NCBI GenBank assembly: GCA_949298805.1
Contig: CASFXY010000005.1
Coordinates: forward strand, 1 to 64,000
Direction: 5' to 3'
DNA from: an uncultured bacterium
GTDB lineage: Bacteria; Cyanobacteriota; Vampirovibrionia; Gastranaerophilales; Gastranaerophilaceae
Length of the DNA: 64,000 bases
Part shown: positions 1-8,575 of the stretch, in pieces
Numbering within the stretch: position 1 is the stretch's first letter
How the letters are laid out: each line of letters begins with the position of its first letter
Translations under genes and position numbers: made by a program
Notes under the pieces: model-generated
Database searches by the model: none
What the model was told of the DNA's origin: nothing
The model's input: only the letters and a program-made list of their open reading frames with translations

Positions 1-138
1 GATTTAGCGGATTTAGCCCAAATTGCACGCTCTACTTTAGGGAATATTGAAACTGCTCAAAATGATGTAACCTTTTCCAAATTAAATAAAATAGCCAAAG
101 CTTTTAATCTAACATTAGCTGAATTTTTAAATTTTTAG
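1..138 (+). CDS. C-terminal part of an XRE-type helix-turn-helix regulator
   Basis: The window opens inside this gene, and 45 codons remain before the TAG stop. The visible residues include a recognition-helix-like stretch (QIARSTLGNIETAQN) followed by LNKIAKAFNLTLAEFLNF. That tail resembles the end of Cro/CI-type DNA-binding domains and is similar to the tail of the HTH gene at 53333-53548. The gene runs into the outer edge of the left repeat arm and may belong to an island to the left of the window. The family is clear from the pattern, but target and role are unknown. Confidence 0.65.
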   Translation, partial: DLADLAQIARSTLGNIETAQNDVTFSKLNKIAKAFNLTLAEFLNF

Positions 139-265
139 TTAGTATCAAAATCTCATTGATAATTTAGGGTATCTCATATTGTAAGCAAAAATAAAATTGC
201 ACTTTATTGCACTTTATTGCACTGGGCTTAACTTTAAACACCAAGGCGATTTGAGCCTAATGTGC

Positions 266-345
266 TTTTAAAAATTTGCAAATGGAGTGCAAAAGAGTGC
301 AAGAATTTTAAAAATTTGCAAATGGAGTGCAAAAGAGTGCAAGAA
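266..345. repeat. Perfect 40-bp tandem duplication
   Basis: Two adjacent identical 40-base units (266-305 and 306-345) begin TTTTAAAAATTTGCAAATGG and end with GTGCAAAAGAGTGCAAGAA. The GTGCAA word recurs inside each unit and elsewhere in the arm. The duplication is not present in the right arm. Confidence 0.9.
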
Positions 346-440
346 ATGAGTACTTAAGTGCAAGAAAAGACCAGTACATCTCAATACTAAAAAACAGCCT
401 CAAATCGGCTGTCTGTTTGCTTTTTTATTAAATTTTCTCC

Positions 441-513
441 GTCTCAATGTCCCAGAAACCTATTACTGTCTCAATGTCCCAGAAACCTATTAATTAGTCC
501 CAGAAACTTATTA
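441..513. repeat. Two 25-bp direct repeats plus a third partial copy
   Basis: The unit starting GTCTCAATGTCCCAGAAACC and ending TATTA occurs at 441-465 and again at 468-492. A shortened copy (GTCCCAGAAACTTATTA) ends at 513. The right arm has only one full copy plus the shortened one. The GTCTCAA word also occurs at the far end of the DUF488 cassette (25689-25769). Confidence 0.85.
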
Positions 514-517
514 GCAA

Positions 518-545
518 TAAAAAAGACCCCTTAAACTAGGAGTCT
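518..545 (-). terminator. Rho-independent terminator of tRNA-Ile
   Basis: On the minus strand, AGACTCCTAGTTTAAGGGGTCT folds as AGAC-CC pairing with GG-GTCT and is followed by a T run. It starts 9 bases after the tRNA 3' end. The same sequence follows tmRNA at 23421-23447. Confidence 0.75.
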
Positions 546-554
546 TCTTTAATC

Positions 555-628
<74 letters not shown>

Positions 629-667
629 ATAAACTACTTTTACTATTTTCAAAATTCAGAACATTTG

Positions 668-744
668 ACCCTTATCAGGCCTCTCGAAAAACAATACTCA
701 ATTGTTTTTCTCGGCAGAGTGCTCTAACCACCTGAGCTAGCAGC
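668..744 (-). pseudogene. Broken tRNA-Ile copy interrupted by a hairpin
   Basis: On the minus strand, 744-719 repeats the 5' half of the neighbouring tRNA-Ile (GCTGCTAGCTCAGG onward), and 679-668 repeats its anticodon arm (CCTGATAAGGGT). The two are separated by 39 bases that contain a perfect 10-bp hairpin (GAAAAACAAT, loop ACTCA, ATTGTTTTTC at 686-710). The 5' two bases of the acceptor and the whole 3' half are missing, so it cannot form a normal tRNA. It lies directly upstream of the intact tRNA-Ile and could be part of the same primary transcript. Confidence 0.8.
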
Positions 745-1193
745 TTTCTTTTATCCGGAACCTCTGCTCCCTTTGCAAACTATCCATAAACATTATCAAT
801 CTATCGAAATTTTGCATCGGTTTTCTGCATATTCTTATTGTCAATCCAAAACACCCTCTGTCTTTTGCTTTTCGGAAAGTGTTTTAGGCACTTGGCAAAC
901 ATTTTTGCCCGCTCGCAAAATCTAATCTACTATAAACATTTTTTAAAATCAAGTCTTTTCTTTTGCTTATGTTTTTATTGCTATTGTTGAATTTAATTTC
1001 TCAATTCTTAAATTGTATTATCCGGTTATACTTAAAAAAGTCATAAATCCCGTTGTATAAGCGTTAAAACACACTCTCATCGCCAATTATGGCAAAATAT
1101 GTTAATAATTTGTTACAAATCCCGATATTATTTAAATTTTTTTACAACTATGCCGTTATCGTATTTGGATATTTACTCTGCAAGGATGTTCTG
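745..1193. other. Intergenic region with small inverted repeats
   Basis: No convincing gene was found in this stretch. Visible structures are AAAACAC...GTGTTTT at about 860-893 and GGCAAAcattTTTGCC just after it. The latter lies within a degenerate repeat of GCAAAAT and GGCAAA words. The tRNA-Ile promoter must lie here or just upstream on the minus strand, but no consensus -35/-10 pair is clear. Confidence 0.4.
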
Positions 1194-2102
1194 ATGATTG
1201 TACTTGATACAGATTTAACAACACTTTTAAGTAAATTAAACGTTTCTTACACCAAAATGGTTGAAATGTATTCTATGATGTCTGTCGAAGATATTGTAGA
1301 GGCTGAAGCTGCGCAAGGCAATCAGGCGGCTGTTGAATATGCGACGGAATTATTCAGCAATCCCGACAAGCTTGTTGAAATTTTTAATCTTGCAGATCCT
1401 AATAACAAGTTTTTAATCCTTAGCACAATGACTTCTGACAAACTTCAGAAATTTCTTCCGCTGATGGAGGAAGAAGATTTACAGCAAGGTTTGTATTTCT
1501 TTACCGAAGATAAACTTCTTGCAATGTTAAAGGAGCTTCCGCCGGAACAGCTTGTAAATACCGTTATGGAGATGTTTTCGGAAGAAGAAGTCATCAGGCT
1601 TATGCCAAACAGTGAGCTGGACAACTTTTTGACTCATACTGACGTTGATAAAGGCAATATTTTAAAGCATCTTCAATCGCTTCCGCCCGAATACCTTGCA
1701 CAGATGATTGAAGGGGTTACCGGACAGGAATGCGAAGATAAAAGCAATTTCGATATGGTTAACCAGATTGACAGATTTAACCCGATTGAATTTAAAGATG
1801 CCTTATATTCAATGCAGTCAACTCAAAAACAACAATTAACCCTAAATTTAGCTAATCAGCACCCTGAACTTTATCAGATTTTCAGCCCTGAATCTTATAC
1901 AAATATGATCCATGCACAAAAGCAGAAGCCTGAACTTGTCAAGGCTATGGACGTTATTGAACCCGAAGAAAAAATTAAAATGGTTGAAGAACTTCCGAAC
2001 GACTTGCTTTCTATGGTTATTACGCAGATTGATGCAAGAGATTTTGCAGATAGCTTAATCAATAAATTCCCTGAAGTTCTGGCTGAAATTATTGCAGGAT
2101 AA
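1194..2102 (+). CDS. Helical-repeat protein resembling the MgtE N-terminal domain
   Basis: This is a soluble 302-residue acidic protein built of repeated helical units with recurring LPPEQL/LPPEYL/LPNDLL turns (for example KELPPEQLVNTVMEMFSEEE and QSLPPEYLAQMI). Such superhelical units are known from MgtE_N and FliG-like domains, but no transporter membrane part follows. I chose the ATG at 1194 because AAGGA lies 7 bases upstream. An in-frame ATG at 1089 has no SD and would add a hydrophobic stretch of doubtful origin. The function is unknown. It converges on pncC with a 3-base gap. Confidence 0.7.
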   Translation: MIVLDTDLTTLLSKLNVSYTKMVEMYSMMSVEDIVEAEAAQGNQAAVEYATELFSNPDKLVEIFNLADPNNKFLILSTMTSDKLQKFLPLMEEEDLQQGLYFFTEDKLLAMLKELPPEQLVNTVMEMFSEEEVIRLMPNSELDNFLTHTDVDKGNILKHLQSLPPEYLAQMIEGVTGQECEDKSNFDMVNQIDRFNPIEFKDALYSMQSTQKQQLTLNLANQHPELYQIFSPESYTNMIHAQKQKPELVKAMDVIEPEEKIKMVEELPNDLLSMVITQIDARDFADSLINKFPEVLAEIIAG

Positions 2103-2105
2103 GTT

Positions 2106-2591
2106 TTAAGCTTGTTTTATAGTGTCAAGAGCCATTCTGATTGCGGCTTTTGCAAATGCTGATTTCATTATTTTTCTTGGTAAGAACGGGTTGAAGGTGT
2201 ATTTTTTAACTGTTGTTATCCCTTGAAATCCGGTTGAAATATAGATTAAGCCGACGGGTTTTTCTTTTGAACCGCCTGTTGGGCCTGCAATTCCGGTTGT
2301 GCATAGGGCAATGTCGCAGTTTGAAAGTTTTTGAAGCCCTTCGGCCATTGATTGTGCGCATTCAGGGCTTACTGCACCATAGTTTTCAAGGATTTCGCTG
2401 CTTACGTTAAGGTACTTGTGTTTGGCTGAATTTGCGTATGTTACGTGGCTTTCAAGTAGGTAGTCGGAGCTTCCCGAAATATCGGTCAGCATTGAAGCAA
2501 CAAGCCCTCCTGTGCAGCTTTCGGCGGTCGAAATCGTTAAGTGTTTCTCTTTTAAAAGTTTTGCAAGCTTTTTTAAATCACTATTAAACAT
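2106..2591 (-). CDS. pncC: Nicotinamide-nucleotide amidohydrolase (CinA C-terminal domain)
   Basis: This enzyme deamidates nicotinamide mononucleotide to nicotinate mononucleotide in pyridine-nucleotide salvage. The 161-residue protein has the family motifs TAESCTGG (about residues 22-29) and GIAGPTGG (about 100-107). It is the stand-alone PncC form, without the N-terminal CinA domain. The ATG at 2591 is preferred because AGGGAAAA lies just upstream; another in-frame ATG at 2606 would add five residues. It lies 23 bases after dnaB on the same strand and is probably cotranscribed with it. Confidence 0.88.
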   Translation of the reverse strand: MFNSDLKKLAKLLKEKHLTISTAESCTGGLVASMLTDISGSSDYLLESHVTYANSAKHKYLNVSSEILENYGAVSPECAQSMAEGLQKLSNCDIALCTTGIAGPTGGSKEKPVGLIYISTGFQGITTVKKYTFNPFLPRKIMKSAFAKAAIRMALDTIKQA

Positions 2592-2614
2592 CAATTTTCC
2601 CTGCATTTTTATTT

Positions 2615-4003
2615 TTAGAAAACATCGGTTTTAATCGGGTTTTTAAATTTAGTGATATTACCTTGGAACAGCAGTTTAACGGTTCCGACAGGGCCGTTTC
2701 TGTGTTTTGCGATAATAATTTCCGATTCGCCTTTGTTTGCGGCTTTAATTGATTCGTCTTCCTCGCCGTCGGCTTTTCTGTAATATTCGTCACGATAAAT
2801 AAACATAACAATATCGGCATCCTGCTCGATTGCGCCTGATTCACGAAGGTCTGAAAGCATTGGACGCTTGTCTGTTCTTGATTCTACCGCACGGGATAGC
2901 TGTGAAAGCGCAATTACCGGTACATCAAGCTCTCTTGCAAGTGTTTTTAAGCCTCTTGAAATCGCTGAAATCTGCTGCATACGGTCTTCTTTGCCTGAGC
3001 TTTCCATAAGCTGAAGATAGTCTATTACGACAAGCCCGAGGTTTTTCTCTTCCATTTTTAACCGTCTGCACTTTGCGCGAACATCCGTTAAGGTGCAGCC
3101 TGAAGTATCATCAATATAAATCGGAGCTTGAGCAAACGAGTTCATTGCATCTGCAAGCTTTTCCCAATCTTTGCTTTGCATGTGCCCTGTTTTAAGCCTT
3201 TGGGTATCAACTTCTGCTTCTGAGCACAACATACGCTGAACAAGCTGTTCCTTTGACATTTCAAGAGAAAATATTGCAACAGGGGTTTTGGCTTTTATTG
3301 CAACGTTTTGCGCAATATTCAAGGCAAATGCGGTTTTTCCCATTGAAGGACGTGCCGCAAGAATGATTAAATCCGATTTTTGAAGCCCGCTTGTCATTGT
3401 ATCAAGTTCGTAAAAATTCGTCGGAACCCCGATTAATTCATCTTTGTGTTCATAGCGGTATTCTATCTTTTCATAAGTGTTTAAGACAAGGTCTTTGACG
3501 TGTACAAGGTCTGTTGTTGCCTTTTTAGAGGCTATATCAAAAATGAGCTTTTCTGCCTGATCGAGAGATCTGTCAATAGGATTCATATCGTATCCAAAAG
3601 ATACTATTTCGCTGCCGGCGTTAATCAAGGCTCTTTTTATGGCTTTTTCCTGAATGATTTTTGCATAATATTCAATATTCGCCGTACTTATCGCATTAAG
3701 CGCCAAATCGTTTATAAATGCACGTCCGCCGACTGTTTCAAGTTTTGAATTATAATCAAGAACGTTTGAAACCGATACGATATCAATTCTTTCGTTAGAA
3801 TTGAAAAGCTGAATCATTGCTTCATAAACGTATCTGTGTGCGGGTTTGTAGAAACTTTCCGGTTTTAATCCTTCTACTACCTTTGTTATGACCACAGGAT
3901 TTACTAAAATTGCGCCGAGAACCGCTTCTTCAGCCTCTGTATTTTGTGGAATCATATGTAAATCGTTGTTATTTTGGTTATTTTTTTCTCTTGTTGCAGG
4001 CAT
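2615..4003 (-). CDS. dnaB: Replicative DNA helicase DnaB
   Basis: This is the hexameric helicase that unwinds the replication fork and recruits primase. The 462-residue length is typical. The N-terminal DnaB domain (NTEAEEAVLGAIL, about residues 21-33) is followed by the RecA-like domain, with Walker A ARPSMGKTA near 217-225 and Walker B LVVIDYLQLM near 325-334. SQLSRAVE and LRESGAIEQDAD are also present. There is no intein. The start at 4003 has AGAAGGGAT upstream. The first 18 residues are polar and low in complexity, as is common in this family. Confidence 0.97.
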   Translation of the reverse strand: MPATREKNNQNNNDLHMIPQNTEAEEAVLGAILVNPVVITKVVEGLKPESFYKPAHRYVYEAMIQLFNSNERIDIVSVSNVLDYNSKLETVGGRAFINDLALNAISTANIEYYAKIIQEKAIKRALINAGSEIVSFGYDMNPIDRSLDQAEKLIFDIASKKATTDLVHVKDLVLNTYEKIEYRYEHKDELIGVPTNFYELDTMTSGLQKSDLIILAARPSMGKTAFALNIAQNVAIKAKTPVAIFSLEMSKEQLVQRMLCSEAEVDTQRLKTGHMQSKDWEKLADAMNSFAQAPIYIDDTSGCTLTDVRAKCRRLKMEEKNLGLVVIDYLQLMESSGKEDRMQQISAISRGLKTLARELDVPVIALSQLSRAVESRTDKRPMLSDLRESGAIEQDADIVMFIYRDEYYRKADGEEDESIKAANKGESEIIIAKHRNGPVGTVKLLFQGNITKFKNPIKTDVF

Positions 4004-4174
4004 GCTTTATCCCTTCTGTTTTCTTAATCATATTACAGGCGAATTTGATTTTTAATAAAATGTTTTATTTTGTAATGTAAAATTTTTGTAATATTTAATT
4101 TGTTTTCCTAAAGTTTTTACTCCAAAAACCGATAAAAGGCATGTGAAGGTTAGATAGTAAAAGGAGTAATTCTT

Positions 4175-4312
4175 ATGTACAGATATACAATTTGGCCCGG
4201 TGTGTACAGCTTTAAAGACGAGATTGCATTGTTTCTTTTATATATAAAAGATCAATTCGGAGATTTGGTGAAAAAGATTAAGAGAGCAGAGAACGCTATT
4301 GAGGAACAATAG
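4175..4312 (+). CDS. Small protein of 45 residues, unknown
   Basis: This is a short open frame with a strong SD (AAAAGGAG, 8 bases before the ATG) and a good terminator downstream. Its sequence starts MYRYTIWPGVYSFKDEIALF and ends in a charged helix rich in Lys and Glu (VKKIKRAENAIEEQ). The middle (IALFLLYIKDQFGDLV) is amphipathic and could touch a membrane. It stands alone between two minus-strand genes, so it has its own transcription unit. I do not recognise the family. The SD-frame-terminator arrangement makes it likely to be real. Confidence 0.65.
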   Translation: MYRYTIWPGVYSFKDEIALFLLYIKDQFGDLVKKIKRAENAIEEQ

Positions 4313-4361
4313 CTGTTGATTTAGGATTTGTGTGAAGTGTCAAAAAAGACACAAGATTGTT

Positions 4362-4396
4362 GAAAGAGTGAAAAAATTAATTCACTCTTTTTTTTT
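4362..4396. terminator. Rho-independent terminator
   Basis: AAAGAGTGAA and TTCACTCTTT form a 10-bp stem with an A+T loop, followed by a T run on the plus strand and preceded by an A run that serves the minus strand. It ends both the 45-aa gene and the LdpA-like gene that stops at 4402. Confidence 0.85.
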
Positions 4397-4401
4397 GACT
4401 T

Positions 4402-5349
4402 TTAGGATTTTGAAACAGTTAAAACAAGATTTTTGGCAAGTTCAAGAGCTTTGTTAAATACTTTTTCGTTTGTCAGAAAATCCTCACGGGAAACGTATTT
4501 TGAAACAATTTTTCTTGCGTAAGAGCCGATTGCAATTCCGTTGAAGTTAATTCCGCACATTTTAGCAAGTTCGGCAGTTTTAGAGTTTGTCCCGCCCGAA
4601 AGCATTATAAAAACAGGTAATTTGGCATTTTGGACAATTTCTGCGGTCGCAACGGCTTGCAGAGTTGTTTCATAGTCGTCCTGCCCGCCGCTCATCGGGA
4701 ATCCGTCGGCCTGTATGATTGTGCGGTAGGGTTCAATGTCCGAAGTAATTTTTTTCAAAAATTCTACAAGCTCTGTATCGCTTAAATTCCTGCGGCTTGT
4801 GCAAATGCTTAACATCCCTTTGAAGTTGCTTTTTATATATTCCCAATTTTTAAAAATTTCATTATAATCCTTCCCGTCTGCGTGAAATTCTACACAATCA
4901 ATTCCCATATCAAGCAGGGGCGGAAGAACTTCTGAAAGCTCTTTTGCTTCTGAAATATAGCTTATTGCACCTTTCGGGCATGCTTTTAAGCATCTTCCGC
5001 AGCCGATACAGCGATTTTTTTTGACTTTGTGGTATACAATCGCTTTTTGAGGGCAGATTTCGTCGCATTGTCCGCAGGAAATGCATTTTTCATAATCTAT
5101 TACGGCCTTATTTACGTGCGGATCCCCTTTAATTCCGACGCTTACGCAAAGGTATGCATCATTGACTTCCGCAAATTCAAGCCCTTTTTTTGCGGCATTT
5201 ATAACTTCTTTTGAGGCATTAATGTCGAAAAAACGGCATCCTGCTTTTGCATAAAGTGCCGTAAGTTTTTCAACTTCCGCCAAGTCTTGATTTCCCGCTC
5301 CGCAGACAAGTTTAAAACATTTTCCAGATTCCAGCAAATCCTTTAGCAT
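4402..5349 (-). CDS. LdpA-like protein with two 4Fe-4S clusters
   Basis: The 315-residue protein begins KCFKLVCGAGNQDLAEVEKL, close to the opening of cyanobacterial LdpA (light-dependent period), as I recall that family. Two ferredoxin-type 4Fe-4S motifs follow (Cys 89/92/95/99 and 114/117/120/124). The C-terminal half contains GMDCVEFHADG-like and LSGGTNSKTAELAKMCGI segments that look like a TIM-barrel fold. In Synechococcus LdpA relays redox state to the circadian clock; no clock gene is visible here, so the role is open. It starts 3 bases after the beta-lactamase-like gene, so the two are probably cotranscribed. Confidence 0.7.
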   Translation of the reverse strand: MLKDLLESGKCFKLVCGAGNQDLAEVEKLTALYAKAGCRFFDINASKEVINAAKKGLEFAEVNDAYLCVSVGIKGDPHVNKAVIDYEKCISCGQCDEICPQKAIVYHKVKKNRCIGCGRCLKACPKGAISYISEAKELSEVLPPLLDMGIDCVEFHADGKDYNEIFKNWEYIKSNFKGMLSICTSRRNLSDTELVEFLKKITSDIEPYRTIIQADGFPMSGGQDDYETTLQAVATAEIVQNAKLPVFIMLSGGTNSKTAELAKMCGINFNGIAIGSYARKIVSKYVSREDFLTNEKVFNKALELAKNLVLTVSKS

Positions 5350-5352
5350 AAA

Positions 5353-6537
5353 CTACTTCACCATATAATTGTAAACCATTTCGGAGGCTTTTACAATATA
5401 TTCTTTGCCGAGAATCGAATTATAAGGGCGGTTTACCATAATCGCTACTATGTATTTTTTGCCGTTCGGAGCATAAACAATTCCGGCATCTCCAAGCATT
5501 TTGCCGATATCGCCTGTTTTGTGGACAATGCTTGCACCTGCACCTAAGCCTGCCGGAAGTAGTCTGTCATTATGAACGTGTCCCATATAGTCAAACATCT
5601 TTTCTCTTGAACTTACGCTCAAAAAATTCGGGTTATCAAGGTTGTAGAGCATTCTTGCAAGGTCTTCAGTTGTGGTGAAGTTTGTTCCGCCCATATCAGG
5701 AAGCCATGTCTTTACCTGTGTTTGACTCAAGCCCCACTGACGGATTCCTGAATTTACATCGTACATGGAGCCTAACTTTGCCATTATCATATTCGTTGCG
5801 GAATTGTCCGATTCGGTTATCATTAGGCGCGCAAGATCGTCAATTGTCCAAACGGAATTTTCCGCCTTAAACTGCAAACTTCCAGAACCTTCCGCTCTGT
5901 AGTAATCTTTCAAAATCATTGTGTCATAAATTGTTAGCTGGCCTGCTTCAATCGAGCGGAAAAGCTGGATTAGAACAGGAATTTTGATTATACTTGCAGC
6001 GGAATAAAGCTTGTCGGAATTTATCCCTGCGTAATTCCCTGTTTCGTAATCCCAGACAAATACAGAAGGTTCTATCGTAGGGTATAGTGTGCCAAGATTT
6101 TCAAGCTGATTTTCAAGTCCCGTCATTCTTTCATTTAAGTTTAATTCAAGCATTTGCGGGTGTTTGGTTTCTGCGCCTGACAGGAAATATCTTCCTAAAA
6201 ACAGATTGTTGTTAAGATATCCGATTGTCGGGTTTAAAAGTTTATAAGAATCTGCTTTTATCGCAGGGTACGGTGATTTGTGGAAGAATGACTTAACAAT
6301 TCTGTTGTAGCAAGTTGGGTAAACAAAAGCCATAATAAGGCTTAAAATCGCAACGGATATAATGCTGTGGATAACGTTATAGCGTTGTTTTTTAGATGAA
6401 TGGGCTTTTATATAACGAGGTTCTGCGGGTTTTACAACTTTATACGGGTGGTATTCTCTTTGTGGCATTTGCCTTGCATCAAGACGGTTCCTCTCGTAAT
6501 ATCCACGATAATTTCGTTCTCCGGCTAACTTCGGCAT
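5353..6537 (-). CDS. Membrane-anchored class A beta-lactamase-like serine hydrolase
   Basis: This is a 394-residue serine penicillin-recognising hydrolase. It has S182-I-I-K185 (SxxK), S243-D-N245 (SDN) and K340-T-G342 (KTG), the three active-site boxes. A basic N-terminal tail and one transmembrane helix (about residues 55-75) precede the catalytic domain, so it is probably anchored with the domain outside. SGSLQF (about 218-223) sits where class A enzymes carry their omega loop. It could be a true beta-lactamase or a peptidoglycan-modifying relative. The SD is GGGAGGA. Confidence 0.85.
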   Translation of the reverse strand: MPKLAGERNYRGYYERNRLDARQMPQREYHPYKVVKPAEPRYIKAHSSKKQRYNVIHSIISVAILSLIMAFVYPTCYNRIVKSFFHKSPYPAIKADSYKLLNPTIGYLNNNLFLGRYFLSGAETKHPQMLELNLNERMTGLENQLENLGTLYPTIEPSVFVWDYETGNYAGINSDKLYSAASIIKIPVLIQLFRSIEAGQLTIYDTMILKDYYRAEGSGSLQFKAENSVWTIDDLARLMITESDNSATNMIMAKLGSMYDVNSGIRQWGLSQTQVKTWLPDMGGTNFTTTEDLARMLYNLDNPNFLSVSSREKMFDYMGHVHNDRLLPAGLGAGASIVHKTGDIGKMLGDAGIVYAPNGKKYIVAIMVNRPYNSILGKEYIVKASEMVYNYMVK

Positions 6538-6712
6538 TTATTCCTCCCACTATCCTATGATTATAATATTCTAAACATAAATTTTTATATTGGCAACTCG
6601 GTTACATTTTCGTAAAAAGCCGCCAAAATTCCTGGGTTAATTAGTTTAATTCTTCTGTCTTTATAAAAAACTATTTTCAACAAAAAAGCACTAAAAAGGC
6701 GCTGAACAATAC

Positions 6713-8575
6713 CTAAATACTTGTCGAAAGCGATGGTGCAATAGTTATAAATTGTCTGACTAAATCGCTGTCCCATTGAGTGCCTGCACCCATTTTAAGG
6801 ATTTCGCAAGCCTTTTCAACACCTAACCCTTTTCTGTAAGGTCTGTCTGAAATAAGTGCGTGGAAAGCATCTGCAACCGATACGATTCTTGCAGACAGCG
6901 GAATTTCTTCCCCTTTAAGCTTTTCGGGATAACCGCTTCCGTCAAAATGTTCGTGGTGATATTTAACCATCGGGATTAAATCTCTTAAAGCTTCGTTTGG
7001 CGCAAGCACTTTTTCCGCACCTATGACAGGGTGCTGTTTCATAATCTCCCACTCGTCATCCGACAGGTGAGAAGGCTTTTTAAGTACGTTTTCGGGTATA
7101 CCGATTTTGCCGACATCGTGTAATAATGCGCCTAGTTTTATGCGTTCAACTTCTTCTTCCGGAAGGTTAATCGCACGGGCAAGGGCTTCAGAGTACCTTG
7201 AAACTGATGTCGAATGACCTTTTGTATAAGGATCTTTCGCATCTATTGCGCCTGCAAGTGAGGTTACCATTTCCATCAAGTGGTTTTGAGAACTGATTTG
7301 TTCGTTGTTGAATTTGTGAACAAGTTCTTCTTCAAAGTTTATTCCGACTTGAGAATGTCTTTTGGCAAGAACCTCCGCAAACGAATTTAAGCTGTCGTTG
7401 CTCCAGAAATTGTAGTCGCTGCTGCTTATAATTGCTGACATTCCTTCTTTGTAGCCTTTTGCTTGCGAAATGTACATAGCCTGTTCTGCAAGTACAAGAA
7501 GTTTTTCCTGATTTTCAGTGCATTCCGGATATGTCGAAATTCCGACGGAAACCTTTACCGGCCCGACATCGTCTACAAAACAACACGAAAGCGTATATGT
7601 TATGTATTCTGCCAAGTATTTGGCATCCGCAGTGTTTGTGTCAGGCAAGATTATCGCAATTTCATCCCCGCCGTATCGTCCTGCTTTATCGTTGCTTCTT
7701 ATGTTTTGTTTAATTTTGTCCGCAAGAAGTCTTATAACTTCGTCGCCTTTAGCATGCCCGAGTTCTCGGTTAATTTTTGAAATGTTGTTCACATCCATCA
7801 TTATTATGGAAAGATTGGTTTTGTTATCTTTTGCACGCTGAAGTTCTTTTGACAATACCTCCTGAAATCCTCTGTGATTATATAAAGAAGTCAGATTATC
7901 AGTATTGTCGTATTTGCTTGCTTTTTCTTTTAAATTTATATTATCAATGAACATCGCAGCGTAATTCGCTATAAATGAAAACATTGAAGATTCAGCTTCT
8001 GTTACTTCCATTCCCGCAATCAAAACGCCAATGCAATGATCAATTGAAATTAAAGGCACTATGTATGAAGGCGAATCCTGAAGATAAGGAATATTTAAAA
8101 ATTTGTCATCTTCTCTTGTTATTACGGAAGCTTTTTTAAAACTTTCAACAACAGGATTGCTTTCGTCAGACATGAAAATCTTTGACGAATAAGTGCTTCC
8201 GAATTTATTTTGAAGTTTAAGATTAATACAGTTGGATTTTTCGTGGAAAAGCCCGTAAGCCGTAAAAAGACAGTTTAATTTGTCGGTAAACAAATCATGC
8301 AATACTGTAAATAAATCTGATGCGGTATGTTTATTTTTTAAAGCAGTATTAAGTTCGTTTATTATACCCGCAATATCAGAAGATTTTTTAGAAATTGTAT
8401 TGCTTGCATAACCGCTGTAAAGCCTGTTATTTGTTTTTTGAGCGTTAATATTATTAATACGTGCAATAATTCCGCTGTCGGCAATAGGATTTGAAACCCT
8501 GCTTTTCAGAGGATTCGAAGCCGCTGATTTCACCGCTTCCGTATTATTTTTATTTGCTTGCTTACTTTTTTCCAT
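6713..8575 (-). CDS. GGDEF and HD-GYP cyclic-di-GMP protein with a GAF-like sensor
   Basis: This 620-residue signalling protein could both make and degrade cyclic-di-GMP. Residues about 85-215 look like a GAF-type sensor. A GGDEF domain follows with an intact GGDEI signature at 302-306, so cyclase activity is plausible. The C-terminal HD-GYP phosphodiesterase domain has H486-D487-VGK and HHEHFDGSGYP (about 540-550). No transmembrane helix is seen. AGAAGGTC precedes the ATG. No effector or downstream partner is adjacent. Confidence 0.9.
   Translation of the reverse strand: MEKSKQANKNNTEAVKSAASNPLKSRVSNPIADSGIIARINNINAQKTNNRLYSGYASNTISKKSSDIAGIINELNTALKNKHTASDLFTVLHDLFTDKLNCLFTAYGLFHEKSNCINLKLQNKFGSTYSSKIFMSDESNPVVESFKKASVITREDDKFLNIPYLQDSPSYIVPLISIDHCIGVLIAGMEVTEAESSMFSFIANYAAMFIDNINLKEKASKYDNTDNLTSLYNHRGFQEVLSKELQRAKDNKTNLSIIMMDVNNISKINRELGHAKGDEVIRLLADKIKQNIRSNDKAGRYGGDEIAIILPDTNTADAKYLAEYITYTLSCCFVDDVGPVKVSVGISTYPECTENQEKLLVLAEQAMYISQAKGYKEGMSAIISSSDYNFWSNDSLNSFAEVLAKRHSQVGINFEEELVHKFNNEQISSQNHLMEMVTSLAGAIDAKDPYTKGHSTSVSRYSEALARAINLPEEEVERIKLGALLHDVGKIGIPENVLKKPSHLSDDEWEIMKQHPVIGAEKVLAPNEALRDLIPMVKYHHEHFDGSGYPEKLKGEEIPLSARIVSVADAFHALISDRPYRKGLGVEKACEILKMGAGTQWDSDLVRQFITIAPSLSTSI

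Larger units (their letters stand above)
147..554. repeat. Left arm of a long inverted repeat
   Basis: Read on the minus strand, this stretch begins directly at the 3' end of tRNA-Ile. It matches, with substitutions and indels, the plus-strand sequence directly after tmRNA at 23412-23895. Shared blocks include the terminator, a 25-base unit containing GTCTCAATGTCCCAGAAACC, the hairpin AAAAAACAGCC...GGCTGT, the GACCAGTACATCTCAATACT block, and the outer end ATCTCATTGATAATTT. The right arm has an extra G+C-richer insert of roughly 100 bases that is absent here. This arm instead carries internal duplications. Mobile-element remnant or dispersed intergenic repeat are both possible. Confidence 0.8.

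Noticed and set aside
441-513. Possible CRISPR array
   Set aside because: Only two full repeats, separated by two bases, with no spacers and no cas genes in the window.
1089-1193. Upstream extension of the MgtE-like protein
   Set aside because: The ATG at 1089 has no SD and the added residues are hydrophobic and atypical. AAGGA before 1194 supports the later start.
2584-2844. 86-codon minus-strand frame across the dnaB/pncC junction
   Set aside because: It is in the wrong frame within dnaB, which keeps its conserved C-terminus here.
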